Assembly: GCF_018336935.1 (NCBI RefSeq)
Contig: NZ_CP068771.1
Location: forward strand, 1,178,001 to 1,242,000
Reading direction: 5' to 3'
Source: Serratia plymuthica
GTDB taxonomy: Bacteria > Pseudomonadota > Gammaproteobacteria > Enterobacterales > Enterobacteriaceae
Length of the DNA: 64,000 nucleotides
In this document: positions 1 to 7,765 of the stretch, one piece after another
Layout of the letters: the number at the start of each line of letters is the position of its first letter
Numbering within the stretch: position 1 is the first letter of the stretch
Program-made: the position numbers and the translations under genes
Notes under the pieces: model-generated
The model's database searches: none
What the model was told of the DNA's origin: nothing
What the model saw: the letters and a program-made list of their open reading frames with translations, nothing else

Positions 1-355
1 TATGCAGCTCTTTCAGCTCGCTGACTTCTTGGCTGGCACGCGCGTCCACATTGGCGCAGGCCCAAATCGGTTCGCCGTTACTATCGTACAGCACTATGCC
101 TTCGCGCATTGAGCAGCAGGCTACAGAGCGGATAGCCTGGCCGGTCAGGCCTGCATTTTGCAACGCCTGCCGGATGCACTGGCAGGTCAATTGCCAGTTG
201 TGGGTTAAATCAAACTCCATCGAGCCGGGCACTCCAGACACCGCCAGATGCTGCCACTCAGCCTGGCCCTGAGCGATCTGATTGCCCGCCAGATCGAAGA
301 TTACCGCGCGAACGCTGCCGGTGCCTGCATCCAGCGCCATCAAATAGTTATCCAT
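1..355 (-). CDS. lsrK: Autoinducer-2 kinase LsrK, N-terminal part (gene runs off the window)
   Basis: Phosphorylates the quorum signal AI-2 after import, trapping it in the cytoplasm; FGGY sugar-kinase family. The visible first 118 residues begin [20 protein letters not shown], with the nucleotide-binding DAGTGS loop. They continue with [22 protein letters not shown] and [11 protein letters not shown], closely resembling E. coli LsrK, which starts about ten residues earlier. The ATG at 353-355 is the only good start visible. It diverges from lsrG with about 190 bp between them. The lsrACDB transporter is not visible here. Identification is firm; the C-terminal two thirds lie outside the window. 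Confidence 0.93.
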   Translation of the reverse strand, partial: MDNYLMALDAGTGSVRAVIFDLAGNQIAQGQAEWQHLAVSGVPGSMEFDLTHNWQLTCQCIRQALQNAGLTGQAIRSVACCSMREGIVLYDSNGEPIWACANVDARASQEVSELKELH

Positions 356-503
356 AGCTCACACACTCTTTGGGGTTTGGATCTTAACTATAGATGCCGG
401 GTTCGCGCCTTCGCGTGAGCAACACTCGGGGGCGGCGGGATTTGTGAGCTGTCCTGCAAAATTGCCGCCGCGCAGGGTAAATCAGGAGGAATAAACCTAT
501 GGT

Positions 504-524
504 TTGAAAGAACAGTGATTTCAA
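504..524. promoter_or_regulatory. Inverted repeat upstream of lsrG, possible operator
   Basis: TTGAAA, nine bases, TTTCAA: a 6-bp perfect dyad ending about 8 bp before the lsrG ribosome-binding site AAGGAG (533-538). Its place in the lsrK-lsrG divergent interval suits a repressor such as LsrR, but this is inference from position and symmetry only. Confidence 0.3.
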
Positions 525-543
525 GGTTAAACAAGGAGCCGCC

Positions 544-837
544 ATGCACGTCACTTTGGTCGAAATTAACGTTAAGCAGGACAAAATAGACGAGTTTATC
601 GAGGTTTTCCGCGCCAACCATCTGGGGGCGATCGAAGAGCCGGGTAACCTGCGCTTTGACGTGTTGCAGGATGAAAATGTCCCGACGCGGTTTTATATCT
701 ATGAAGCCTATAAGGATGAGCAGGCGGTGGCCGCCCATAAAAAGACCCCGCACTATCTGCAATGCGTGGAGAAACTGGAGGCGCTGATGACCGGCCCGCG
801 CAAGAAAACCACCTTTATCGGTTTGATGCCGGCTTAG
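544..837 (+). CDS. lsrG: (4S)-4-hydroxy-5-phosphonooxypentane-2,3-dione isomerase LsrG
   Basis: Isomerises phospho-AI-2 during degradation of the quorum signal. It is a 97-residue cytoplasmic protein of the ABM ferredoxin-like fold. The sequence opens [10 protein letters not shown] and contains [19 protein letters not shown] and LMTGPRKK, matching E. coli LsrG nearly end to end at the same length. A strong AAGGAG lies 5 bp before the ATG. Unlike E. coli, where lsrG closes the lsrACDBFG operon, here it stands as the first gene of its strand, divergent from lsrK, with no lsrF immediately upstream. Confidence 0.93.
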   Translation: MHVTLVEINVKQDKIDEFIEVFRANHLGAIEEPGNLRFDVLQDENVPTRFYIYEAYKDEQAVAAHKKTPHYLQCVEKLEALMTGPRKKTTFIGLMPA

Positions 838-927
838 TCGGCTGCATCAGGGTAATTCTGTTCAATACTTTGCCGCCCCCCGGCGGCAATCTGGCATCTG
901 TGAACTTTTTCTCAGGTGCTTGTAATC

Positions 928-1521
928 ATGAATATTTACTTTTCCATGGCCGCATTTGCGCTGGCCGCTTCCATCACCCCCGGCCCGGTCAATATCCTTG
1001 CCCTGAGCGCCGGGGCGCAATTCGGTTTTAACGCTACCCTGCGGCATGTGCTTGGCGCCACGCTGGGGTTTACCCTGTTGTTGATCCTGATTGGTCTGGG
1101 GTTGCACCAACTGCTGGCCCTGTGGCCGGTGATGACGCGGGTCATGCAGTGGGCGGGCGTCGCATTCTTGCTGTTTATGGCCTATCAGCTGGCATTGGAT
1201 GACGGGTCGTTGGGCAGCGGCAACCGGCGACAGGCGCCGTCATTCTGGTACGGCGCGCTATTGCAGTGGCTGAATCCCAAAGCCTGGCTGGCGTCGGTGG
1301 CCAGCCTGGGGGCGTTTGTCGCCGACGGCGACAGGCTGCTGCTGTGGCAGTTCGCGGTGATTTATGGCGTTATCTGTTACGCCTCTGTGGCCTGCTGGGC
1401 TTACGCCGGCACGATGCTGACCGGTTTGTTGCAGCGAGCCCGCAACGTGCGGCGTTTTAATCGGCTGATGGCGCTGCTGCTGGCGGCCAGCGCCTGCTAT
1501 CTGTTGGCCGACGGCGTTTAA
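928..1521 (+). CDS. LysE/RhtB-family amino-acid exporter
   Basis: Predicted inner-membrane exporter of amino acids or related metabolites, 197 residues with about six hydrophobic segments. The N-terminal signature SITPGPVNILALSAGAQFG is typical of the LysE/RhtB family (usual length 195-215), as is the central LLQWLNPKAW. The ATG at 928 has AGG about 11 bp upstream; an in-frame GTG at 916 has no Shine-Dalgarno sequence. It converges on the AraC gene, overlapping its stop by 3-4 bp. The substrate cannot be read from sequence. Confidence 0.82.
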   Translation: MNIYFSMAAFALAASITPGPVNILALSAGAQFGFNATLRHVLGATLGFTLLLILIGLGLHQLLALWPVMTRVMQWAGVAFLLFMAYQLALDDGSLGSGNRRQAPSFWYGALLQWLNPKAWLASVASLGAFVADGDRLLLWQFAVIYGVICYASVACWAYAGTMLTGLLQRARNVRRFNRLMALLLAASACYLLADGV

Positions 1522-2333
1522 CGCGGGTTTTGATACTGGCCGGGCGTGGCGGCCAGCAACTGTTTGAAGGTGCGCTGGAAGTGCGCCTGATCGGCAAAGC
1601 CGCTTTCGCTGGCGGCTGCGGCGATAGGGTAGCCGCGTTTTAGCAATCGGTGGCCGAACTGGATACGGCGATTCACCAGATAGGCGTGCGGCGTCATGCC
1701 GTAATGCTGCTTGAAGGCGCGGATCAGATAGGAAGGCGACAGCGCCGCCGCCCGGCAGATCGCCTCCAGCGTCAATGGCCGGGTGCAATGTTGGCTGATA
1801 AAGGCTGCCGCGGCTTCCAGTCTGGGGTGGGTGGCCACGGCGGGGGGGTGCGCTTCGCCCAAACGGATTTGCAGATCGGTGAAATACTCCACCAGGGCAA
1901 TGTGCTTTTCCAGATGGCAGCATTGCGGGTCGACTAGGAGTTCATAAAGCCGGTTCAGGCCGTTGAACAGTAGCGGATCGCGGCTGAGCACTTCTTTGAA
2001 TGGGATAAAGCCGCTGCCGCCGCCGGCTATCTCCCGTTGCAGCTCGCCCAGCCAGGCGGTATCGATATAAAACATGATGTACGACCAACGCTGGTCGCCG
2101 ATCGGGTTGCAGGCGTGGACCTGCTGCGGGTTGATAATCACCACGTCGCCGGCGCTGACCTGCAACTGCCGGCTGCCGTTACTATAAGTGCTGGTGCCGT
2201 CGGTGATGGTGCCGATGGAAAAGATTTCATGGCTGTGCGGGGCATAACAAACCTTGCGGCCATCCGCGATGGCGCGGGCCTCTACAAAGGGCAACTGCGG
2301 GTCGCGCCAGAACTGCGGTGCATTAACGCTCAC
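1518..2333 (-). CDS. AraC-family transcriptional regulator
   Basis: A 271-residue DNA-binding regulator. Residues about 20-120 form a cupin-like sensing domain (CYAPHSHEIFSIGTI, DVVIINPQQVHAC). The last 100 residues hold two helix-turn-helix motifs, with ICRAAALSPSYLIRAFKQHYG in the first and GFADQAHFQRTFKQLLAATP in the second. The type resembles regulators that control adjacent LysE exporters, and the neighbouring gene is one, so a regulatory link is plausible but inferred. No upstream operator stands out. Confidence 0.85.
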   Translation of the reverse strand: MSVNAPQFWRDPQLPFVEARAIADGRKVCYAPHSHEIFSIGTITDGTSTYSNGSRQLQVSAGDVVIINPQQVHACNPIGDQRWSYIMFYIDTAWLGELQREIAGGGSGFIPFKEVLSRDPLLFNGLNRLYELLVDPQCCHLEKHIALVEYFTDLQIRLGEAHPPAVATHPRLEAAAAFISQHCTRPLTLEAICRAAALSPSYLIRAFKQHYGMTPHAYLVNRRIQFGHRLLKRGYPIAAAASESGFADQAHFQRTFKQLLAATPGQYQNPR

Positions 2334-2401
2334 GATCTTTCCTTTTCAATACGGCGGGGCTAGTTTGTTATAGCCTAAAACGCGTGAAGGAGGGAATGCG
2401 G

Positions 2402-2620
2402 ATGATGATTTTTAATGTGTTCGGTCGCCTGATGGGCGTCAAGCGGGTGGGGGAAGAGTGGCAATTGTTCCGCGTGACGCTGCCGGAGCGCAAATACGCG
2501 CGCAGTTACGACATCGTGCTGCCGGAGGCGTTGACCGAGGCCGATATTGCCGGCTATCTGGGGGATATTTACCATGAAGCGGCGACCGAAAGGTACCCCG
2601 ACGTTTTCAGGATAGAATAA
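2402..2620 (+). CDS. Small conserved protein of unknown function
   Basis: A 72-residue predicted cytoplasmic protein: MMIFNVFGRLMGVKRVGEEW, then a VTLPERKYARSYDIVLP strand-rich middle and an acidic C-terminal helix ending DVFRIE. The start at 2402 is chosen because AAGGAGG (2387-2393) lies at ideal distance, whereas the ATG at 2396 is too close and the GTG at 2384 precedes the site. No motif, signal peptide or membrane segment was recognised. It is divergent from the AraC gene and convergent with the RIO kinase gene; function unknown. Confidence 0.7.
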   Translation: MMIFNVFGRLMGVKRVGEEWQLFRVTLPERKYARSYDIVLPEALTEADIAGYLGDIYHEAATERYPDVFRIE

Positions 2621-2623
2621 GCC

Positions 2624-2641
2624 CCCGGCCGAATGGCCGGG
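2624..2641. terminator. GC-rich hairpin between convergent genes
   Basis: CCCGGCC, loop GAAT, GGCCGGG: a perfect 7-bp stem placed exactly between the stops of the small + strand gene and the RIO kinase gene on the other strand. There is no strong T tract, so termination is inferred from position. Confidence 0.45.
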
Positions 2642-2648
2642 ACGCAGA

Positions 2649-3497
2649 TTAATCTTCTTCGTTGCGGGCCATCAACTGGCGCTGATGTTCTTCGCTGGCT
2701 GCCTGGATTTCCTCAAGCACTGAACCGACATCGGCGCGCTTGTTGCTTTCCACGAACTTCCCGGTCAGCACGCTTTCCGGCGTCAGATTGCCTTCCTGAT
2801 ACAGCGCCCAGATCTCTTTGGCGTATTTACTGTTAAGCAGTTCCGGTGCGTATTGACCGTAAAAATTCGACATATTGTTGATATCGCGTTCGAACATGCT
2901 TTTGGCGTGATTATTGGCGGCGGCGTCCACCACCTGCGGCAGATCGATAATCACCGGCCCGTTTTTGTCCATCAGCACGTTGAATTCCGACAGATCGCCA
3001 TGCACCAGCCCGGCGCACAGCATACGCACCGCATAGTTCATCATCACCGCGTGGTCGGCCAACGCCTGTTCCCGCGTCAGGCTCACATCGCTCAGGCGCG
3101 GCGCAACCAGGCCTTCTTCGTCGGTGATCAGCTCCATCAGCAGCACGCCATCCAGGCAAATATCCGGCTGAGGGACACGCACGCCCGCTTTGGCGAGCAG
3201 GTACAGCGCATCGACCTCGGTATTCTGCCAGGCTTCTTCCTGCTGCTGGCGGCCGAATTTAGATCCTTTGCTCATGGCGCGGGCATCGCGGCTGTTACGC
3301 ACTTTACGGCCTTCCTGATAATTGACGGCCTGCTTGAAGTTACGTTTGTCTGCTTCTTTGTAGACTTTGGCGCAGCGGATCTCTTCGCCGCAGCGCACGA
3401 TAAAGACGTCGGCTTCTTTGCCACTTTTTAAACGGCGGATGACGTCGTCGATTAAACCATCATCTACCAATGGCTGGAGTCGTTTTGGAATTTTCAT
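2649..3497 (-). CDS. RIO-type serine protein kinase (PA4780-like)
   Basis: A 282-residue atypical protein kinase. The start MKIPKRLQPLVDDGLIDDVI has AAGG about 7 bp upstream. Kinase features are visible: SGKEADVFIVR glycine-loop region, AKVYK with the ATP-anchoring lysine, catalytic HGDLSEFNVLMD, and the metal-binding VIIDLPQ that marks RIO kinases. Bacterial RIO1-like kinases of this length occur in many gammaproteobacteria; their substrates are poorly known. It stands alone between convergent and co-directional genes. Family call is strong, biological role open. Confidence 0.88.
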   Translation of the reverse strand: MKIPKRLQPLVDDGLIDDVIRRLKSGKEADVFIVRCGEEIRCAKVYKEADKRNFKQAVNYQEGRKVRNSRDARAMSKGSKFGRQQQEEAWQNTEVDALYLLAKAGVRVPQPDICLDGVLLMELITDEEGLVAPRLSDVSLTREQALADHAVMMNYAVRMLCAGLVHGDLSEFNVLMDKNGPVIIDLPQVVDAAANNHAKSMFERDINNMSNFYGQYAPELLNSKYAKEIWALYQEGNLTPESVLTGKFVESNKRADVGSVLEEIQAASEEHQRQLMARNEED

Positions 3498-3621
3498 GCA
3501 GCCTTGTACCCTATTTAGGCTCCTGTGTGAATGGTTTGCTAAGGTGATATCGCAATTTAGACCTGAAAGGCAAAAATTAGTTTTGCCGCCGGGGTGACTC
3601 ATCGCCGCGACGGCGGTCTTG

Positions 3622-5112
3622 CTACAGGTTTTCAGCCAGCACCCAGACGCTGACGCTGCCGCCGTTTACCGGGAAAGTGGCGTTCCCCTGATCGTCGGTG
3701 GTGACTTCATCCTGGCGGTTACCGAGCAGATCGCGCCAGGTTTTATGCGCCAACTCCGCGCCCAACGACACCGCTTTGCCGTTTTCTGCGCCGTTGGTGA
3801 GCACCACTACGCAGCCGGGCGCGTCTGCGGTGCCGCTGCGGCTGAAGGCCACGCAGTTTTTATCGTCAAAATAATCGGTTTGCACGCCGTTGGCAAAGCG
3901 CTGACGCGCCTGGATCAATTTTTCCAGCTCGGGGATCACCGGCATATCAATCTGGTATTCTTTGCCGTCGCCGCCTTTACCTTTATAACTGGCGCCGTAC
4001 AGATCGGGATAGAACACGCAGGGCACCCCCTGTTCACGCAACAGGATCAAGGCGTAGGCCAGCGGCTTGAACCAAGGCTCGACCGGCGCTTCCAGCGACT
4101 GCAGCGGTTGAGTGTCGTGGTTGGCGACCAGCGTAACCGAGTGGGCCGGATCGGCGGCGGTCAGAGTATCGGTGAAAATCTGCGCCATATCGAATCCGTC
4201 ACCCTGCTTCGAGGCCTGATGAAACTTCAGGTGCAACGCCACGTCGAACAGCATCACTTTGCCGTCCACCAGGTCAATATACTGCTGTAACGCGGCCAGA
4301 TCGTGTGACCAGTATTCCGCGACGATAAACAGATCGCGCTGTGCGGCGTCGCGCACATGGTCCGCCCATTCCTTAAAGAACCAGGCTGGAATGTGCTTGG
4401 CGGCATCCAGCCGGAACCCGTCGCACGGCAGGGTTTCCATCAGCCAGCGCGCCCAGAACTTCAGCTCTTCCGCCACCGCCGTGTTGCGAAGCTCCACGTC
4501 GGCGCCCATCAGATAATCGTAATTGCCTTTCTCATCGCCGACCTGATCGTTCCAGCCGTCGTCGCCGTAGTCATTGTCGATTTTGAACACGCCTTTTTCA
4601 TCCGGCTGTTCAACGTAATCGACCCCGCCAAAACATTTATAATCCCAAATAAATTTGGAGTAGGCGCCTTGGCGGCCGGGGAAGGTAAACCGCGTATAAG
4701 CCAGCGCGTCGAAGCCCTGATCGTTGATATTGTTGCGGTTGTTGACGTCCGCTCGGTACACGTGGACCTGTTCTTTCTCGTCGGCGCCGAGCTTGTGGTT
4801 GAACACCACGTCATAAATCACCCGCACGCCGTTGTCGCGCAGCGTCGCGGCGGCATGGATCAGCGCCTCTTTATCGCCGTATTTGGTGGCGCGGCTGCCT
4901 TTTTGATCGAACTCGCCCAGATCGAACAGATCATAACTGTCGTAACCCACCGAATAACCGCCGGAAGCGCCCTTATAGGCGGGGGGCAGCCACAGATCGG
5001 TGATGCCCAGCCCGGCAATGTGCGGTGCACGTTCGGCGGCTTCCTGCCATAGCTTACCCCCATCGGGATAATACCAATGAAAAAATTGCAGCAGCGTGGT
5101 TTTTTTCGTCAT
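3622..5112 (-). CDS. amyA: Cytoplasmic alpha-amylase
   Basis: Hydrolyses internal alpha-1,4-glucosidic bonds of maltodextrins and glycogen in the cytoplasm; glycoside hydrolase family 13. The 496-residue protein has no signal peptide and matches E. coli AmyA (495) in length. The conserved GH13 regions are present: DVVFNHK near residue 101, FRLDAAKH with nucleophile D236, VAEYWS with acid/base E266, and ANHDTQ with D333. It begins [19 protein letters not shown]. It is a single gene, separated by about 100 bp from the DapF-like gene. Confidence 0.95.
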   Translation of the reverse strand: MTKKTTLLQFFHWYYPDGGKLWQEAAERAPHIAGLGITDLWLPPAYKGASGGYSVGYDSYDLFDLGEFDQKGSRATKYGDKEALIHAAATLRDNGVRVIYDVVFNHKLGADEKEQVHVYRADVNNRNNINDQGFDALAYTRFTFPGRQGAYSKFIWDYKCFGGVDYVEQPDEKGVFKIDNDYGDDGWNDQVGDEKGNYDYLMGADVELRNTAVAEELKFWARWLMETLPCDGFRLDAAKHIPAWFFKEWADHVRDAAQRDLFIVAEYWSHDLAALQQYIDLVDGKVMLFDVALHLKFHQASKQGDGFDMAQIFTDTLTAADPAHSVTLVANHDTQPLQSLEAPVEPWFKPLAYALILLREQGVPCVFYPDLYGASYKGKGGDGKEYQIDMPVIPELEKLIQARQRFANGVQTDYFDDKNCVAFSRSGTADAPGCVVVLTNGAENGKAVSLGAELAHKTWRDLLGNRQDEVTTDDQGNATFPVNGGSVSVWVLAENL

Positions 5113-5209
5113 GAGCCAGCATCCCGGTTAGCCAGAAACAGGTAAGGGATTGGCCTTGTTCCCGCCATATCCTCTTTTAGCATGAGCTATTTTTGGCAAA
5201 AGGGAAAAT

Positions 5210-6070
5210 TCAATGACGCAGGGCGCCTTCACCGCCAATAAAGCAGTCTTCGTCCAGCGTCAGGCTGGCGATTTTATGCACCGGCCCGCGCATGCGGACG
5301 TGAAAATCCCCGCTAAAGCTAATCTGCAACTGGCCGCCCGGCATCCGAACGCTGACGTTGTCATCGACCCGATTCAGCTTGCGCATGACGCTGGCGGCCG
5401 CGCAGCTGCTGCTGCCGGAGGCCAGGGTAAAACCGGCGCCGCGCTCCCAAATGCCGATACTCAGCGTATGGCGATCTATCACTTCCACCAATTGTACGTT
5501 GGTTCGTTTGGGAAACAGCGGATGATTTTCTATCTGTGGCCCCAACCGATGGACCTGCGCCAGATCCAGCGTGTTTACCGGCACCACGCAGTGCGGGTTA
5601 CCCATCGACACCAGCGATACGCTGAGGGTTTCCTCCGCCAGCGCCAGCGGATAGTTGAGCGCTTCGGGCAAGTCGATAAGCGCTGGCAGCGCAGCCGGAT
5701 TGAAATTGGCGCGGCCCATATCCACGCGCACCTGGTGTTTATCTTCATCGACCTGGCACTGCACGTCGCCACCGGCGGTGTGTACCAGAAACGGCAGGTG
5801 GCCGACGCGGCCGATATCAAACAGGTAACGGGCATAAATGCGCAGGCCGTTACCGCTTTTCTCGGCTTCCGAGCCGTCCGGGTTAATGATGCGTAGGCTG
5901 GGATTGATGCTGTCGCCGCTGTCGATCAGCAGGCCATCTGAACCTATGCCGTAATGGGGGTGGCACAGTATGCGGATTTGCTCGTTGCTCAGCCGCGCAG
6001 CGACCGAACGGTGGCACACCAGGTAATCATTACCCAGCCCGTGATATTTATGGAACAGCAGGGGAGTCAT
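5210..6070 (-). CDS. DapF-like protein with both catalytic cysteines replaced by serine
   Basis: A 286-residue diaminopimelate-epimerase-fold protein. The DapF hallmarks are recognisable: FHKYHGLGNDYLV near the N-terminus, INPDGSEAEKSGNG at about 62-75, SMGNPHCVV, and ERGAGFTLASGSSSCAAA near 210-225. True DapF has cysteines in QCGNG and ACGTGA that exchange the alpha proton; here these positions are Ser72 and about Ser218. The protein is therefore unlikely to be the housekeeping epimerase and may be an isomerase, dehydratase or binding paralogue. The ATG at 6070 is preferred over a GTG at 6103, but neither has a clear ribosome site. Confidence 0.8.
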   Translation of the reverse strand: MTPLLFHKYHGLGNDYLVCHRSVAARLSNEQIRILCHPHYGIGSDGLLIDSGDSINPSLRIINPDGSEAEKSGNGLRIYARYLFDIGRVGHLPFLVHTAGGDVQCQVDEDKHQVRVDMGRANFNPAALPALIDLPEALNYPLALAEETLSVSLVSMGNPHCVVPVNTLDLAQVHRLGPQIENHPLFPKRTNVQLVEVIDRHTLSIGIWERGAGFTLASGSSSCAAASVMRKLNRVDDNVSVRMPGGQLQISFSGDFHVRMRGPVHKIASLTLDEDCFIGGEGALRH

Positions 6071-6140
6071 GGCGTTGTCAGGCTCGCTGTAAGAGAAAAC
6101 CACAGCTTACAACAGATTTTTGGCGGGGGAATAAAACAAA

Positions 6141-6158
6141 AGGCGGCTTAAGCCGCCT
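6141..6158 (-). terminator. Palindromic terminator after the first DUF1471 gene
   Basis: AGGCGGCTTAAGCCGCCT is a perfect palindrome; on the minus strand it is followed by TTTGTTTTA. It sits 25 bp past the stop of the DUF1471 gene at 6184 and fits a rho-independent terminator. Confidence 0.6.
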
Positions 6159-6183
6159 CTTTGCTCAACTGCTGATTCAGCAA

Positions 6184-6441
6184 TTAATTGTAGATGATCG
6201 CAGTACCGTGCAGCTTGTTGTCGCCGGTAGTTGAGATGATCTGGAAGGATTTGGCGCCGGCTTCATCCGCTTTGGCTGCCAGTTTGTTTTCCAGGCTGGT
6301 CAGGTCGGAAGCGCCGCTGACGGTGATCACGCCGGTTTTTTGCAGTTCGGACGGTTGAGCATTAACCAGTTCGGCGGCGAAGCTACCGAAAGAAACGGAA
6401 GCCAGTGCGATGGCTGCTAGGGTCATTTTCAGGTTTTTCAT
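6184..6441 (-). CDS. DUF1471 (YhcN/BhsA-type) periplasmic small protein, copy 1
   Basis: An 85-residue exported protein: MKNLKMTLAAIALASVSFGS-FAA is a classic signal peptide with cleavage after FAA. The mature part includes TGVITVSGASDLTSLENKL and ends SFQIISTTGDNKLHGTAIIYN. This is the DUF1471 pattern found in E. coli BhsA, McbA and YhcN, proteins tied to stress, biofilm and envelope responses. Copy 2 at 6644 is about 80 percent identical. The start is set by the signal peptide; longer upstream reading adds nothing plausible. Repeated TTAACGATC motifs lie upstream. Confidence 0.85.
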   Translation of the reverse strand: MKNLKMTLAAIALASVSFGSFAAELVNAQPSELQKTGVITVSGASDLTSLENKLAAKADEAGAKSFQIISTTGDNKLHGTAIIYN

Positions 6442-6487
6442 GGTCTTATTTCCTATTTCTATTCTGTACGTTGTTTGTTTGGTAAGG

Positions 6488-6513
6488 TCGTTAAATTGAT
6501 TAACGATCGATAA
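6488..6513. promoter_or_regulatory. Operator-like repeats upstream of DUF1471 copy 1
   Basis: TCGTTAA (6488-6494) and TTAACGA (6500-6506) form a perfect inverted repeat with a 5-bp spacer. The right arm extends into TTAACGATCGATAA (6500-6513), which recurs exactly upstream of copy 2. A further GTTCGTTAA occurs at 6559-6567. The neighbouring TetR protein is the obvious candidate binder, by inference. Confidence 0.5.
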
Positions 6514-6643
6514 TTTAATGTTAGACGCCTGTTCGGCGTATTGCAACTATTTTTTAATGTTCGTTAATTAATTTTCTTTTCATCGTCGTCTCCGGGAGGG
6601 TAAACTGTCGCCATCGGCCCAGCAGATAACGATTAACCTATTG

Positions 6644-6901
6644 TTATTTATAGATTACTGCGGTTCCGTGCAGTTGATTATCGCCAGCGGTGCCAATGAT
6701 GCGGAATGACTTAGCACCGGCTGCGTCCGCTTTTTCCGCCAAACTGGCTTCCAGTGAGGTAATATCGGAAGCGCCGCTGACGGTGATCACACCGGTTTTT
6801 TGCTGGTCTGCCGGCTGGCTGTTCACCAGATCGGCGGCGAAAGTCCCGAAGGAAGCGGAGGCCAGAGCGAGAGCGGCAAGCGTCATTTTTAAGTTTTTCA
6901 T
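6644..6901 (-). CDS. DUF1471 (YhcN/BhsA-type) periplasmic small protein, copy 2
   Basis: An 85-residue tandem paralogue of the gene at 6184: signal peptide MKNLKMTLAALALASASFGT-FAA, then DLVNSQPADQQKTGVITVSG and C-terminal SFRIIGTAGDNQLHGTAVIYK. Start codons of the two copies are 460 bp apart, and both coding and upstream regions are clearly related, so the whole transcription unit was duplicated. It is divergent from the TetR gene at 7076 across a 174-bp interval carrying the same motifs. A periplasmic stress-related role is inferred from the family. Confidence 0.85.
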   Translation of the reverse strand: MKNLKMTLAALALASASFGTFAADLVNSQPADQQKTGVITVSGASDITSLEASLAEKADAAGAKSFRIIGTAGDNQLHGTAVIYK

Positions 6902-6961
6902 GATGTTAGTTCCTGTTCGAGATGCGTAAATTGGGTTTTCAATGTCTGTCGTCAAGATTAC

Positions 6962-6975
6962 TTAACGATCGATAA
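6962..6975. promoter_or_regulatory. Operator-like motif upstream of DUF1471 copy 2
   Basis: TTAACGATCGATAA, a near-palindrome identical to 6500-6513, lying 61 bp before the start codon compared with 59 bp for copy 1. A partner half-site GATCGTTAA occurs at 7023-7031, between this gene and tetR, where it could serve both divergent promoters. Confidence 0.5.
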
Positions 6976-7075
6976 CTAAATGTTAATCGCTTCTCGACGG
7001 GAGCGCAATATTTTTTTATAATGATCGTTAATTTAATTGTGAAGCCCTGCTGCGGGGCGGGATAAGAGAGGGTCT

Positions 7076-7720
7076 ATGAGTATCAATGAAGAGGTCTGCG
7101 CCAAAAAAACGCGCGGCAGACCTAAGCAGTTTGATCGCGACCGTGCGCTGGAAAGCGCACTCGATCTGTTCTGGCGGCACGGTTACGAGTCAACGTCGCT
7201 GGCCGATCTGGTCGAGGTGACCGGCGCCAAGGCGCCAACGCTGTACGCCGAGTTCGGCAACAAGGAAGGGCTGTTCCGCGCTGCGGTGGAACGTTACCTG
7301 CAAAAATACACCACCTGCACCAATCAGCTGTTGGAGCAGGACCTGCCGATTGCGGAAATCGTGGAAGCTTACGTCCGCTCTTCAGCGCAGGTGTTTACCG
7401 ATCCGGATACGCCATCCGGTTGCTTTATGGTGTGTGCGTCCGCCGCGCTGTCATCTTCTTCCGACGAAGTCGCCATGATGCTGCGTAAAAAGCACCATTC
7501 GCAGGAAACCAGCCTGAAGGCCTGCTTCGACCGTAAAGTGCAGCAGGGCGAGTTGCTGGCAAAAACCGACACCGGATTACTGGCGAAGTACATTATCTGC
7601 ACCATTGAAGGCATGTCGGTGCAGGCGCGCGAAGGGGCAAGCCGCGAAGATTTATTGCGCCTGCTGGAGGCGCTGATGCTGGTTTGGCCGCGTCTCAGCC
7701 AGGTGGGGAATAAGGTCTAG
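7076..7720 (+). CDS. TetR-family transcriptional regulator
   Basis: A 214-residue repressor-type protein. The N-terminal RGRPKQFDRDRALESALDLF leads into helix-turn-helix STSLADLVEVTGAKAPTLYAEFGNKEGLF at about residues 40-70. The C-terminal ligand domain contains TPSGCFMVCASAALSSSSDE, a cysteine-containing segment common in the AcrR/ComR-like branch. In E. coli the TetR protein ComR represses the DUF1471 gene bhsA, so control of the adjacent duplicated DUF1471 genes is a natural inference. Start ATG at 7076 follows AGAGAGGG. Confidence 0.85.
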   Translation: MSINEEVCAKKTRGRPKQFDRDRALESALDLFWRHGYESTSLADLVEVTGAKAPTLYAEFGNKEGLFRAAVERYLQKYTTCTNQLLEQDLPIAEIVEAYVRSSAQVFTDPDTPSGCFMVCASAALSSSSDEVAMMLRKKHHSQETSLKACFDRKVQQGELLAKTDTGLLAKYIICTIEGMSVQAREGASREDLLRLLEALMLVWPRLSQVGNKV

Positions 7721-7735
7721 GGAAGGCGTCAGGAT

Positions 7736-7757
7736 AAGGCCGCATCGCTGCGGCCTT
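7736..7757. terminator. Bidirectional terminator between tetR and metQ
   Basis: AAGGCCGCA, loop TCGC, TGCGGCCTT: a perfect 9-bp stem between two convergent genes, 15 bp after the tetR stop and 8 bp before the metQ stop. Confidence 0.65.
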
Positions 7758-7765
7758 GATCTGAA

